A DNA stretch of 64,000 nucleotides from Bacteroidota bacterium (GCA_018266775.1 JAFDZS010000004.1:33203-97202), one strand, 5' to 3'. Positions 26,637 through 35,317 are shown, numbered from the stretch's first letter. Program-made: numbers and translations. The notes: generated by a model from the sequence alone, not told the origin.

Positions 26637-26653
26637 AAAAAAGCTGTTCAATA

Positions 26654-27190
26654 TTATTGCTGTTCTATCAATTGAATTTCGATGTTCAGCCTTACTTCTT
26701 CACTAACCAATACACCACCGGTTTCTGTAGCCGCATTCCAGGTAAGGCCCCATTCTTTACGGTTGATTTTACCACTGATGGTAAAACCAGCTTTTACATT
26801 GCCCCAGGGATCTTTAGCCACACCACCAAATTCAACCGATAATTTCACGGGTTTGGTTACATCTTTAATGGTAAGGTCGCCGTATAATTCATAAGAACCA
26901 TCATTGTCCACATTTTCATATTTGGTAGCGGCGAATTTAATTTGCGGAAATTTTTCTGCGTCAAAGAAGTCAGGGCTTTTCAGGTGCCCGTCTCTTTGTT
27001 CGTTTCCGGTATCAACTGATGCTACATCAGCTGTAAAGCTGATCTTTGCTTTGGTAAAATCTTCGTCTTCAGTTTCTGCGTTAACAGTAAACATGTTAAA
27101 GCTGCCGGTTACATTGGTAATCATCAGGTGCTTTATTTTGAACTGAACCTCGCTGTGGGTAGGGTCCACAACCCATTTCTTTGTTGCCAT
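26654..27190 (-). CDS. YceI-family lipid-binding-like protein
   Basis: 178-residue lipocalin-like beta-barrel: W-V-V-D-P-T-H-S-E-V-Q-F-K-I-K-H at the start, S-F-T-A-D-V-A-S-V-D-T-G-N-E-Q-R-D-G-H-L in the middle and F-T-I-S-G-K-I-N-R-K-E-W-G-L near the end, all conserved in YceI. Relatives bind polyisoprenoids or similar lipids. No signal peptide is seen, as in many Bacteroidota cytoplasmic YceI proteins. It has its own promoter and terminator, so it is a single-gene unit, possibly controlled by the palindrome 27225-27236. Confidence 0.93.
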   Translation of the reverse strand: MATKKWVVDPTHSEVQFKIKHLMITNVTGSFNMFTVNAETEDEDFTKAKISFTADVASVDTGNEQRDGHLKSPDFFDAEKFPQIKFAATKYENVDNDGSYELYGDLTIKDVTKPVKLSVEFGGVAKDPWGNVKAGFTISGKINRKEWGLTWNAATETGGVLVSEEVRLNIEIQLIEQQ

Positions 27191-27208
27191 ATTGTTTGTT
27201 TTAGGATG

Positions 27209-27240
27209 TAAAGTTAAATGATTAATGTTTAAACATCAAA
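27209..27240 (-). promoter_or_regulatory. YceI promoter with a 12-bp palindromic operator candidate
   Basis: On the minus strand TTTG (27240-27237) and TAACTTTA (27216-27209) are 20 bases apart, a near-consensus Bacteroidota promoter. The perfect palindrome ATGTTTAAACAT (27225-27236) sits directly beside the -33 element in the spacer, where a repressor could block polymerase. Which regulator binds is unknown; MarR-type control of YceI genes is a possibility. Confidence 0.5.
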
Positions 27241-27275
27241 TATTTTTTCCACATTATTTTTTCATTAACAAATGG

Positions 27276-27306
27276 TAAAAAAAATCCCCGCTGTAAAGCG
27301 GGGATT
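27276..27306 (-). terminator. Terminator for the SRPBCC fragment
   Basis: Perfect 10-bp stem AATCCCCGCT (27283-27292) / AGCGGGGATT (27297-27306) with a GTAA loop. On the minus strand it runs into eight Ts. Confidence 0.88.
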
Positions 27307-27349
27307 CTGTGTGGGATAATGTGTTTGCTGAAATAAGAAAAGCGGCCCA

Positions 27350-27586
27350 TTACTCCTGCGGTAAACCTTTCCCATCATTGATGAGGCTGAGCAGTGTGTT
27401 GATATGTCCATCCCATCCTTTCTCACATACCTCATAACATTCAACACCCGGCACAAGGCCAATGTGGGTAAAATCAATTTTAGTTTGACCGCCGTCGCCG
27501 GAAAGTTCAAAGACAACCTCGGTATTGTTCCATTCCTTTTTGTCCTGGAACCAGGGCAGGTAACAATCGGTTACTTTCCATGCCAT
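27350..27586 (-). pseudogene. SRPBCC/AHSA1 domain remnant, N-terminal half missing
   Basis: The frame from ATG 27586 encodes 78 residues matching only the C-terminal half of SRPBCC/AHSA1-like proteins of about 140 residues (W-K-V-T-D-C-Y-L-P-W-F ... K-K-E-W-N-N-T ... I-D-F-T-H-I-G-L-V-P-G-V-E-C-Y ... G-K-G-L-P-Q-E). The frame continues upstream to a TTG at 27673, but those residues are hydrophobic and unlike the family, and I could not find the missing half in the other frames up to 27761. It keeps its terminator. It could be a truncated gene or a short functional derivative. Confidence 0.55.
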
Positions 27587-27761
27587 TGCAGATATTTGAT
27601 TTATTAGATTCTCCCGGTCAATTTGCTGGGGAAAAATAATCAATGCAATCAGCAGTATCAAAATTGAAATCAATTATAGGATGGATATTGTATATTTCAC
27701 CCGCCCAATACAATGATAAATGGCAATACTGTGTTATGCTCCTGCAAAGTAAAAATTACTG

Positions 27762-28301
27762 TCAGGGCTTTACTGCTGCGCCAAAAAGATACGCTAATGC
27801 AGACCATTGTAAAAATTCATCCAGTTGGTTGTTGATGGCTTTTAAAGTACCGGGGTCAGTAAAATACCCTTCAGCATCCATTAGTTTATTTACCTGGGAT
27901 ATGGGCAATTTGTTAGGATGTACAGTGATCTTTAAATAATTTAAAATATCAGCCAGGTGATCCATTCCCCGCAGGTTACCTGCACGGCCAGTGGCATTGC
28001 CAGTAATCAGCGCCTGTTTATGAAACCAAATTTCATGGCTGCGGCTGTTATCGATCAACAGTTTTAAAACGCCCGGAAAACTGCCATTATATTCCGGTAC
28101 AATAAAAATGAACGTTGTGGTGGGAATAATAATTTCATTTTCTATTTTTTCAAAAGCGGCATCTTTCTCCAGTACATTCACCCCTTCGAGGGAAAATAAT
28201 TGTGTATCCACGTCTTTCTCTTTCAGCAGGCGCTGGTATTCCCTGGCCACTTTCAGCGTATTACTGCCTTTCCTGTTGGTTCCTGAAACTATCGTAATCA
28301 T
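27762..28301 (-). CDS. NADPH-dependent FMN reductase family protein
   Basis: 179 residues from the ATG at 28301. It starts M-I-T-I-V-S-G-T-N-R-K-G-S-N-T, where S-G-T-N-R-x-G-S is the FMN phosphate-binding loop, with the second site P-E-Y-N-G-S-F-P-G-V-L-K near residue 75. The upstream ATG at 28385 would add 28 unrelated residues. It probably reduces flavin, quinone or chromate-like substrates in the cytoplasm. It is divergent from parA. Confidence 0.9.
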   Translation of the reverse strand: MITIVSGTNRKGSNTLKVAREYQRLLKEKDVDTQLFSLEGVNVLEKDAAFEKIENEIIIPTTTFIFIVPEYNGSFPGVLKLLIDNSRSHEIWFHKQALITGNATGRAGNLRGMDHLADILNYLKITVHPNKLPISQVNKLMDAEGYFTDPGTLKAINNQLDEFLQWSALAYLFGAAVKP

Positions 28302-28404
28302 GATATTGCATATATTGTTTATAACTATAACAACATTGTTGAATCTTTGTTGCCCAATATTATGACGAATAGTTAAATTTGCCAACCTGACAATAAAAGA
28401 CGAC

Positions 28405-28456
28405 AGTTGTCAGTTGACAGGATCAAGCAAAGAATCCATACTGTCAACTGTCAACT
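28405..28456. repeat. Inverted repeat upstream of parA
   Basis: AGTTGTCAGTTGACAG (28405-28420) and CTGTCAACTGTCAACT (28441-28456) are complementary at 15 of 16 positions around a 20-base loop. It ends 20 bases before the parA start. The internal AGTTGACAG words resemble those in the rpoA-rplQ spacer. It is not a recognisable parS site (no TGTTnCACGTGAAACA-like sequence). Confidence 0.65.
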
Positions 28457-28476
28457 AAATACTAACAACAAAAAAT

Positions 28477-29277
28477 ATGGCAAGAATTATAGGTGTTGCA
28501 AATCAAAAAGGTGGTGTGGGTAAAACTACAACAGCCATTAACCTGGCCGCCAGCTTTGCAGTTTTGGAATACAGAACCCTGCTGGTGGATGCTGACCCCC
28601 AGGCCAACAGTACCACCGGTACCGGCTTCGACCTGCATAATATTACCCAGAGCCTGTATGATTGCATGGTGAATGAAGCAAAGGCTAAAGAAGTGATCCT
28701 GAAATCTGAGATACCCAATCTTGATTTAATGCCATCGCACATTGACCTTGTAGGGGCTGAAATTGAAATGATTAATTACCCCAACCGCGAAAGCGTGCTG
28801 AAAGATATTTTGTCTCCCGTGAGAGATGAATATGATTTTATCATTATCGACTGCTCCCCATCGCTTGGCCTGATCACAGTTAATGCACTTACAGCTGCAG
28901 ATAGTGTGGTGGTGCCGGTTCAAACTGAATTTTTTGCATTAGAGGGTTTGGGCAAATTACTCAATACTATAAAAATTGTGCAAAACCGCCTGAACCCCGA
29001 TTTAAAAATTGAAGGTATCTTAATGACGATGTACGATGGCCGCCTGCGCCTTTGCAACCAGGTGGTGAGTGAAGTGCGCCGGCATTTTGATGATATCGTA
29101 TTCAGCAGCATTATTCACCGCAACACCCGGCTCAGCGAAGCTCCCAGTTTTGGTAAACCAGTTATTTTATATGATGCCGACAGCAAAGGGTCCGTTAACT
29201 ACCTGAACCTGGCCAAAGAAATTTTACAGAAAAACGATCTTACCAAAATCAAAGAAGCAGAAAGGATTTTAGAATAA
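28477..29277 (+). CDS. parA: Chromosome-partitioning ATPase ParA
   Basis: 266-residue Walker-type ATPase. Deviant Walker [10 protein letters not shown] near residue 11, switch [13 protein letters not shown], Walker [11 protein letters not shown] and the C-terminal [13 protein letters not shown]. No N-terminal helix-turn-helix, so it is the chromosomal Soj type. It acts with ParB on parS sites in origin segregation. The parA-parB pair is 105 bases apart and followed by DUF5683 and dapB, an order known in Bacteroidota. Confidence 0.96.
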   Translation: MARIIGVANQKGGVGKTTTAINLAASFAVLEYRTLLVDADPQANSTTGTGFDLHNITQSLYDCMVNEAKAKEVILKSEIPNLDLMPSHIDLVGAEIEMINYPNRESVLKDILSPVRDEYDFIIIDCSPSLGLITVNALTAADSVVVPVQTEFFALEGLGKLLNTIKIVQNRLNPDLKIEGILMTMYDGRLRLCNQVVSEVRRHFDDIVFSSIIHRNTRLSEAPSFGKPVILYDADSKGSVNYLNLAKEILQKNDLTKIKEAERILE

Positions 29278-29382
29278 TTTTTTGATGATTGTTTGTTGTT
29301 TTATGTTTACTGTTTTCCGTTGGCCACAGCCATTCATTACAATCAATCAAACGGAAATCATCAATACCACATCATTTAAAAT

Positions 29383-30294
29383 ATGACGCAGCCCAATAAA
29401 AAAGACGCATTAGGAAAAGGTATCCGCAGTTTATTACAGAATATTGATTCTGACTTAAAAAATACTGCAGGCAGTTTACGCACTGATGTGGTGGATCAAA
29501 ATACCGCCATCATCCGCATTGCTTTAGACCAGATTGAAGTAAACCCCAAACAGCCCCGCCGAGATTTTGATGAAGTGGCGCTGAGTGAACTGGCCGCTTC
29601 AATAAAATTGCACGATATTATTCAACCGCTAACCGTTAGTAAATTATCAAATGGTAAATACAGGTTGATTGCGGGTGAACGCAGGTTCCGTGCCTCAAAA
29701 ATTGCGGGTTTAAAAGATGTGCCGGTTTATGTGCGCCTGGCCAATGACGCACAACTGCTGGAATTGTCGTTACTGGAAAACCTGCAGCGTGAAAACCTCA
29801 ATGCCATTGAAATTGCGCTTAGCTATAAACGTTTGATGGATGAACTGGACTATACGCAGGAACAGGTGGCAGAACGGATGGGTAAAGACCGCAGTACTGT
29901 AACCAATTATATCAGGCTGTTGAAACTGCCGCCGGATATACAGGTGGCGGTACGTAATGGAACACTTACTATGGGGCATGCCCGTGCTCTGATCAATGTA
30001 GATGTGGTGGATAAACAATTGTATGTTTTCAATGAGATCAAAAAACGCAGTTTATCTGTGCGGCAAACGGAAGACCTGGTGCGCCAGATCTATACACCAC
30101 ACAGTGTTAAAGTTGCCGTAAAATCAGAATTGCCACCAGCCTTTAAAAAGATTGAAGATAATTTAGCATCCAGCTTCAATACAAAAGTGAAACTGGCACA
30201 CAATAAAAAAGGCTATGGGTCTATTTTATTCGAATACTATTCACTGGAAGAATTGAATGCCCTGCTGGATAAATTAAAAATCACGGTTAGTTGA
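29383..30294 (+). CDS. parB: ParB/Spo0J-like chromosome-partitioning protein
   Basis: 303-residue parS-binding CTPase. The N-terminus K-K-D-A-L-G-K-G-I-R-S-L-L contacts ParA, then N-P-K-Q-P-R-R-D-F and the nucleotide box G-E-R-R-F-R-A-S-K. The helix-turn-helix for parS is near residues 155-190 (Y-T-Q-E-Q-V-A-E-R-M-G-K-D-R-S-T-V-T-N-Y). The C-terminal dimer domain is short. No parS site was seen nearby. Confidence 0.96.
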   Translation: MTQPNKKDALGKGIRSLLQNIDSDLKNTAGSLRTDVVDQNTAIIRIALDQIEVNPKQPRRDFDEVALSELAASIKLHDIIQPLTVSKLSNGKYRLIAGERRFRASKIAGLKDVPVYVRLANDAQLLELSLLENLQRENLNAIEIALSYKRLMDELDYTQEQVAERMGKDRSTVTNYIRLLKLPPDIQVAVRNGTLTMGHARALINVDVVDKQLYVFNEIKKRSLSVRQTEDLVRQIYTPHSVKVAVKSELPPAFKKIEDNLASSFNTKVKLAHNKKGYGSILFEYYSLEELNALLDKLKITVS

Positions 30295-30327
30295 TACCAA
30301 CCAGCATATTGCCCTGAAGTTCACTGC

Positions 30328-31005
30328 ATGAAATGGCTCCGATACATACTTTTTTTAATGGTACTGCTGTTGCAGCAACATGTTTTATGGGCGCAAAAAG
30401 ATACCGTAATTATTAAGAAAGATGCTGTAGTTACTAAGCCCCCAAAAACCAAAAAGGAAAAGGTCAACGTATTTCATATTGATACAGCAAAGCCTTATAA
30501 TCCTAAAATAGCCATTTTACGCTCAGCGTATATTCCCGGCTGGGGGCAAATCACTAATAAACGAATATGGAAAGTACCCATAGTTTGGGGTGCATTGGGC
30601 ACCACCGCTTATATTTTTGTACATAATGTAAAGCAGTTTAATGAAGCCAATGCGGCCTATAAAAATGCCATTGATGGCGATACCGCTAATGATTATTTAA
30701 TTCCTGAACCTTACCATAGTGTCCTCAGCGCACCAGACCGTATTAAGAGTTTCCGTAACAGTGTACGGCAAAATGTTGACTATTCTGTTTTATTTTTTAT
30801 AGCTTTCTGGGGGTTGAATGTAGTGGATGCCGCAGTGGATGCACATTTAAAAACTTTCGACGTCAGCGATAAACTGTCACTTCAGATAAAACCCGGGTAC
30901 AGCCCCATGGCCAGTACCAATGGCATCAGTGTGGTGCTGAACATTGGTGTAAAGCGGCCGCTTAAATTACCTTTTGTGCCAACAAGGGATAAGACCAGTA
31001 AATAA
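30328..31005 (+). CDS. DUF5683 membrane protein
   Basis: 225 residues with an N-terminal signal/anchor (L-F-L-M-V-L-L-L-Q-Q), a Lys/Pro-rich stretch, then the family motif A-I-L-R-S-A-Y-I-P-G-W-G-Q-I-T-N-K-R-I-W-K and two later hydrophobic segments (P-I-V-W-G-A-L-G-T-T-A-Y; L-F-F-I-A-F-W-G-L-N-V-V-D-A). Function is unknown. The family is repeatedly encoded between parB and dapB in Bacteroidota. It follows parB by 33 bases and precedes dapB by 34. Confidence 0.85.
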   Translation: MKWLRYILFLMVLLLQQHVLWAQKDTVIIKKDAVVTKPPKTKKEKVNVFHIDTAKPYNPKIAILRSAYIPGWGQITNKRIWKVPIVWGALGTTAYIFVHNVKQFNEANAAYKNAIDGDTANDYLIPEPYHSVLSAPDRIKSFRNSVRQNVDYSVLFFIAFWGLNVVDAAVDAHLKTFDVSDKLSLQIKPGYSPMASTNGISVVLNIGVKRPLKLPFVPTRDKTSK

Positions 31006-31006
31006 G

Positions 31007-31014
31007 TATATTTG
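31007..31014 (+). promoter_or_regulatory. Possible internal -7 element before dapB
   Basis: TATATTTG is a perfect match to TAnnTTTG 26 bases before the dapB ATG, but no TTG stands at the right -33 distance, so it is only a partial promoter match. Confidence 0.35.
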
Positions 31015-31039
31015 CCCTCCTGAATACAATCGATTTTTT

Positions 31040-31756
31040 ATGAACATTGCATTGATCGGCTACGGAAAAATGGGCAAAGCCATTGAGGCTGTTGCTTTGG
31101 AAAGAAACCATACCATTGGTTTAAAAATAGACATTGATACCATCAACCAGTTTACTGGTGAAAATTTAAATACATGCGATGTGGCCATTGAATTTACATC
31201 GCCGCACAGCGCAGTTGAAAATATTTCCAGGTGCCTGGATGCAGGTATACCGGTGGTAAGCGGCAGTACTGGCTGGCTGGAAGATTGGCCTGCTGTTAAA
31301 AGGAAATGCGAAGCAGTGAATGGTTCGCTTTTGTATGCCAGCAATTATAGTGTGGGCGTAAATATTTTTTTTGAACTGAACAGGAAGCTGGCGCAACTGA
31401 TGAAAGGCCACAACGATTATGTGGTAACCATGGAAGAAATTCATCACACCCAAAAGAAAGATGCGCCAAGCGGAACAGCCATCACCCTTGCAGAGCAAAT
31501 ACTGGATGTGTTGCCGCAGAAAAGAAAATGGATCAATGAGCCGGCACAGCATCCCGATGAATTGCCCATCATCAGCAAAAGGATAGACCCGGCACCGGGC
31601 ACACACTCCATCAGGTACAGCTCTGCCATTGATGATATAGAGATTGTTCACACTGCCCATAACCGTACCGGTTTTGCCACCGGCGCAGTATTGGCCGCAG
31701 AATTTTTACAGGGTAAAAAAGGCATCTATTCTATGAAAGATGTACTGAATTTCTAA
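31040..31756 (+). CDS. dapB: 4-hydroxy-tetrahydrodipicolinate reductase
   Basis: 238-residue NAD(P)H enzyme of the lysine/diaminopimelate pathway. N-terminal nucleotide fold M-N-I-A-L-I-G-Y-G-K-M-G-K, catalytic region E-I-H-H-T-Q-K-K-D-A-P-S-G-T-A (H-H-x3-K and the S-G-T-A substrate loop) and the end V-H-T-A-H-N-R-T-G-F-A-T-G-A. The frame is open upstream to 30974, but those 22 residues overlap the DUF5683 stop and do not match the family. It is shorter than E. coli DapB (273) as is common in this phylum. Confidence 0.95.
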   Translation: MNIALIGYGKMGKAIEAVALERNHTIGLKIDIDTINQFTGENLNTCDVAIEFTSPHSAVENISRCLDAGIPVVSGSTGWLEDWPAVKRKCEAVNGSLLYASNYSVGVNIFFELNRKLAQLMKGHNDYVVTMEEIHHTQKKDAPSGTAITLAEQILDVLPQKRKWINEPAQHPDELPIISKRIDPAPGTHSIRYSSAIDDIEIVHTAHNRTGFATGAVLAAEFLQGKKGIYSMKDVLNF

Positions 31757-31801
31757 ACGGTTTTTGTTACTGCAACATATTGCTCTTTAAAAAAGCACCG
31801 G

Positions 31802-31830
31802 GTTCTGCCATTTACAGCAGGACTTTTTTT
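31802..31830 (+). terminator. Terminator of the parA-dapB operon
   Basis: Stem GTTCTGC (31802-31808) / GCAGGAC (31817-31823) with one G-U pair, followed by seven Ts. Confidence 0.75.
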
Positions 31831-31917
31831 GCACAATATTGGGCAAAACAACAATAGTGTTTATTTATTCGTTAATATTAATATCGTATTTCAAGCCTTA
31901 ACTACTTAACCACCACC

Positions 31918-33867
31918 ATGCGCCTATCAACACTCACAGGGCTGTTGCTGCTATTGCTATCCTCTTCAGTATTTGCCCAAACCAGCAAAATCATCGACAG
32001 TATCGAAAAATTATTGCCCGCGCAAAAAGATACTATTTTAGTAAAAAGTTATAATGAACTCACCTGGCAATACCGTACTGTAGACCGCGATAAAGCTATT
32101 GCGTATGGCAACAAAGCCGCTGAATTGGGTAAGGAACTGAATTTTAAAAAAGGCATAGCGCAGGCCTATAATGATATGGGCATCCTTTACTACGATAAAC
32201 AGGATTTTGCCGCTGCCATTAAACTGTATAACCAGGCCTTTCAGATACGGTCTGAAATGAAAGATGATAAAGGCGTGGCTGCGTTGTATAATAAAATCGG
32301 TATTGTATACCAGAAAGAAGGGCATTACGACTCTGCTTTGCTTTACGCACAAAAAGCGTTGTCGCTTTATGAAACATTAAAAGACAAAATTGGTATTTCT
32401 TATTCGCTGAATAACATGGGCATTGTTAACCAGAATATGGGTAATATAGACGAAGCATTGAAATACCAGGAACAATCCATTGCCATTAAAGAAGAAATAC
32501 ACGACCAGCTGGGCCTTGCAGGTTCTTATGTAAATGTTGGCAATATTTACCTGTTGAAAAAAGATATGCCCAAAGCCAGGGAACTGTATGAGAAAGCAGA
32601 AGCCATCAGCCGGAAAATTGGCGACCCTGAATATTTAGCCAACAGCATCAATAATCTTTCCACCATTTACCAGCGCATGGGTGATTATAAAAAATCGTTG
32701 CCGCTGGCGCAGGAGTCATTTGACATCCGCAGTAAACTGGGCGATACCAAAGGACAGGTAAGCTGCCTCATTAATATGGGTTCTTTATTAACAAATACCA
32801 AACAATATAAACTGGCTGAAGAAAAATATTTACTGGGTTTAAAACTTGCCGATACCTTACAATCATGCCTGCCCGAAAAAGTAAAAGTATATGATGGGCT
32901 GGCTGCCCTGTATACACTTTCCGGAGATTACAGGAAGTCTGCCGAAATGGCCCGTTTAACCATTCAATACAAAGATTCCATTTTTACTGCCGATTTGAAT
33001 AAGCAGTTCTCCGAAATGGAAACCAAATATCAAACTGCAAAAAAAGACGAACAGATACAACTGCAGCAAAATGAGATTACACAAAAAAAATATGAACTCA
33101 TCAAAAAGCAATATTGGCTGTATGGTTCCATTGCAGTTTTTCTCTTTAGTTTATTGTTAGCGTTTTCTTACTATAAAAGATATCAGCTGAAACAGGAAAA
33201 GAAACTGCAGGCGGAAGTAATGAAACAACAGGATATGGCCACCAAAGCAGTAATTGCTGCGGAGGAAAATGAACGCAAACGTATTGCAGCCGACCTGCAT
33301 GATGGTGTGGGGCAAATGATGAGTGCAGCAAAAATGAATTTATCGGCCTTCGAAAATGATATTCCGTTTAAAGATGATCACCAAAAAACATCATTTGAAA
33401 AAATTATTGGTTTGGTGGATGAAAGCTGTAAAGAGATCAGGAGTGTAAGCCACCAGATGATGCCCAATGCTTTACTGAAAAGTGGGTTGGCCAGCGCCAT
33501 CAAGGAATTTATTGATAAAATAGACACCCGTGTTTTGAAAGTGAACCTGCATACCGAAGGCCTGAATGAAAGGTTAGACAGTAATGTGGAGACCGTATTG
33601 TACCGCGTGATCCAGGAATGTGTAAACAATGTGATTAAGCATTCCGGTGCAAATACGTTGGATATATCGCTGATTAAAGATGCAGATGGTATTGCGGCTA
33701 CTATTGAAGATAATGGCCGGGGCTTTGACAGTAAAGACAAAGAAAAATTTGAAGGCATTGGTTTGAAAAATATTAAAACGAGAATCGGTTACCTGAAAGG
33801 TACAGTTGATTTTGATACTTCGCCCGGAAACGGAACATTGGTCGCCATTCATGTGCCTCTTGTTTAA
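31918..33867 (+). CDS. TPR-containing sensor histidine kinase (HisKA_3 type)
   Basis: 649 residues. Signal peptide (1-21, V-F-A-Q), about seven TPR units at ~40-355 (Y-N-D-M-G-I-L-Y-Y; Y-N-K-I-G-I-V-Y-Q; L-N-N-M-G-I-V-N-Q), one transmembrane helix at ~398-418 and a coiled linker. The dimerisation/phosphoacceptor box E-R-K-R-I-A-A-D-L-H-D-G-V-G-Q follows with His461, then HATPase_c (N-N-V-I-K-H-S-G; D-N-G-R-G-F-D; G-I-G-L-K-N-I). The periplasmic TPRs would sense a protein or peptide. Its response regulator follows 51 bases later. Class NarL/DesK-like. Confidence 0.93.
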   Translation: MRLSTLTGLLLLLLSSSVFAQTSKIIDSIEKLLPAQKDTILVKSYNELTWQYRTVDRDKAIAYGNKAAELGKELNFKKGIAQAYNDMGILYYDKQDFAAAIKLYNQAFQIRSEMKDDKGVAALYNKIGIVYQKEGHYDSALLYAQKALSLYETLKDKIGISYSLNNMGIVNQNMGNIDEALKYQEQSIAIKEEIHDQLGLAGSYVNVGNIYLLKKDMPKARELYEKAEAISRKIGDPEYLANSINNLSTIYQRMGDYKKSLPLAQESFDIRSKLGDTKGQVSCLINMGSLLTNTKQYKLAEEKYLLGLKLADTLQSCLPEKVKVYDGLAALYTLSGDYRKSAEMARLTIQYKDSIFTADLNKQFSEMETKYQTAKKDEQIQLQQNEITQKKYELIKKQYWLYGSIAVFLFSLLLAFSYYKRYQLKQEKKLQAEVMKQQDMATKAVIAAEENERKRIAADLHDGVGQMMSAAKMNLSAFENDIPFKDDHQKTSFEKIIGLVDESCKEIRSVSHQMMPNALLKSGLASAIKEFIDKIDTRVLKVNLHTEGLNERLDSNVETVLYRVIQECVNNVIKHSGANTLDISLIKDADGIAATIEDNGRGFDSKDKEKFEGIGLKNIKTRIGYLKGTVDFDTSPGNGTLVAIHVPLV

Positions 33868-33918
33868 TGAACATTTTTAATTATCTTGATCACCTATACT
33901 AAAAACTAAGCCACCAAC

Positions 33919-34560
33919 TTGAAACATCCTAAAACGGCATTGGCAATTGTTGATGACCACCAGATTGTTATTGATGGGTTGAAGTCTTTATTGCAGGGTT
34001 ATGACCAGTTTAAAGTAGTGCTGGAATGTACTGAACCCGAAAAAATGCTGCACCTGCTGGAGCAAACCAGCGTGGATATTGTTTTAACAGACGTAATGAT
34101 GCCCGTAATGAATGGGGCTGAATTATCCAAAGCGATACATCAAAAATTTCCCCACATTAAAATACTGGCATTAAGCATGAGCGGCCAGGGCGATTTGGTG
34201 AACCAGATGATTGAAGATGCTGACATAGCCGGTTATGTGCTTAAGAATATTGGCAAGAAGGAGCTGATTGAAGCGCTGGAAAAAATTTCGCAGGGGGGCA
34301 TTTATTTCAGCGATGCAGTGCTGCACGAAATGACAAGGGCAACTGAACTGAAAAAAGAAACGGATGAAGCACACCTTACCATGCGTGAAATTGAGATCGT
34401 CAAATTGATTGAAAAGGAATACAATAATAAACAAATTGCAGAGACCTTATTTTTGAGTGAACGTACTGTTGAAACCCACCGCAAAAATATTTTTCGTAAA
34501 ACCAAAACATCGGGTGTAATTGGTTTGATCAAGTATGCGTATGAGCATAAGTTGATTTGA
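33919..34560 (+). CDS. NarL/FixJ-type response regulator
   Basis: 213 residues. Receiver domain with acidic pair D12-D13, phosphoacceptor Asp58 in I-V-L-T-D-V-M-M-P, the Ser switch in L-A-L-S-M-S-G and Lys in Y-V-L-K-N. A C-terminal LuxR helix-turn-helix starts at about residue 153 (L-T-M-R-E-I-E-I-V ... S-E-R-T-V-E-T-H-R-K-N-I). The start is TTG at 33919, since the receiver begins at residue 6 and the next ATG falls inside it. It partners with the preceding kinase. Confidence 0.93.
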   Translation: MKHPKTALAIVDDHQIVIDGLKSLLQGYDQFKVVLECTEPEKMLHLLEQTSVDIVLTDVMMPVMNGAELSKAIHQKFPHIKILALSMSGQGDLVNQMIEDADIAGYVLKNIGKKELIEALEKISQGGIYFSDAVLHEMTRATELKKETDEAHLTMREIEIVKLIEKEYNNKQIAETLFLSERTVETHRKNIFRKTKTSGVIGLIKYAYEHKLI

Positions 34561-34573
34561 GTACTTGCAGTTG

Positions 34574-34598
34574 ATGGTCTTGCGTCCCATCTGAACAT
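34574..34598 (+). repeat. Dispersed palindrome, copy 1 (degenerate)
   Basis: ATGGTCTTGCG (34574-34584), TCC, CATCTGAACAT (34588-34598). It differs from the best copies by a few bases but keeps length and the central TCC. It lies 13 bases after the regulator stop. Confidence 0.6.
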
Positions 34599-34636
34599 AT
34601 AGTTTTTTTCCGGCAGAGGCGCAGAGTACGCAGAGA

Positions 34637-34661
34637 ATGGTCTGACGTCCCGTCTGACCAT
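34637..34661 (+). repeat. Dispersed palindrome, copy 2
   Basis: Arms ATGGTCTGACG (34637-34647) and CGTCTGACCAT (34651-34661) around TCC. Arms pair except for a central T-T. Preceded at 34621-34635 by the word GCAGAGTACGCAGAG, similar to words before copies 5 and 6. The rest of the 34561-34801 gap holds no gene. Confidence 0.8.
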
Positions 34662-34743
34662 GAATAATAATTTTGCTTACGGATGCACAAAGGCACAGAT
34701 AAAATTCATGGATTTTCTAACAGCTTATTTCGATATACCGATA

Positions 34744-34774
34744 AACAAAAAAGTTCTGCATTGCCGCAGAACTT
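34744..34774 (-). terminator. Terminator for the outer-membrane protein gene
   Basis: Perfect 9-bp stem AAGTTCTGC (34751-34759) / GCAGAACTT (34766-34774). On the minus strand it leads into a T run. Confidence 0.85.
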
Positions 34775-34801
34775 CTTTATTCATTTTAAATAGTGTGATT
34801 A

Positions 34802-35317
34802 TTAAAACCTGTACGCTACCCTTACACCTACAGAACCGAGGCTGGTACCATTTTTGGCGTAGCCGTCGTATTTAAAGCTGGCATCAACAGCAGTGCCGGA
34901 TTTGGTATTGAATTCGTAACCCAGCACAGGTGTGTAGGCAAAAGCTGCTCCATTACCCCAACCACTAAAAAAACCTGCACCCAATTGGGCAGCACCATAA
35001 AATCCCTCTGAAAGAAAAAATTTTACACCCGCTTTTAAAGGAATAATACCGGCAGCTTTATATTTAATACCTGCCCCGGCAGATTTACCATTGTACGTAA
35101 GATAACCAGTGGTTAAGGTAATGTTGGTGCCTTTTGCTACATTATTTTCTGCCTGTATAGTTGCACCAATGCCAATAGAATGTGTTAAACTGAAGTCTGA
35201 AGTTGCAATGCCCAGCTCTGCGCCTGCACTAAAATTAAATTTCTTCTCTTCTTTGTTTTGCGCCATTGCTGTGGTACATAAAGCGCAAATTGCCGTTGCT
35301 AATAAAAGTCTTTTCAT
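34802..35317 (-). CDS. Outer-membrane beta-barrel protein, 171 aa
   Basis: Start at ATG 35317: M-K-R-L-L-L-A-T-A-I-C-A-L-C-T-T-A-M-A-Q, a clear signal peptide. An upstream ATG at 35386 would bury it behind 23 residues. The mature part alternates hydrophobic residues and glycines in about eight strands and ends V-R-V-A-Y-R-F, with the terminal Phe expected for insertion by the Bam complex. Probably an OmpW/OmpA-like 8-stranded barrel of unknown ligand. A terminator follows; the gene is 73 bases from the dehydrogenase stop on the same strand. Confidence 0.85.
   Translation of the reverse strand: MKRLLLATAICALCTTAMAQNKEEKKFNFSAGAELGIATSDFSLTHSIGIGATIQAENNVAKGTNITLTTGYLTYNGKSAGAGIKYKAAGIIPLKAGVKFFLSEGFYGAAQLGAGFFSGWGNGAAFAYTPVLGYEFNTKSGTAVDASFKYDGYAKNGTSLGSVGVRVAYRF

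Noticed and set aside
28377..28476. parS site near parA
   Set aside because: The inverted repeat there does not resemble the parS consensus, and no such sequence was noticed elsewhere in the window.
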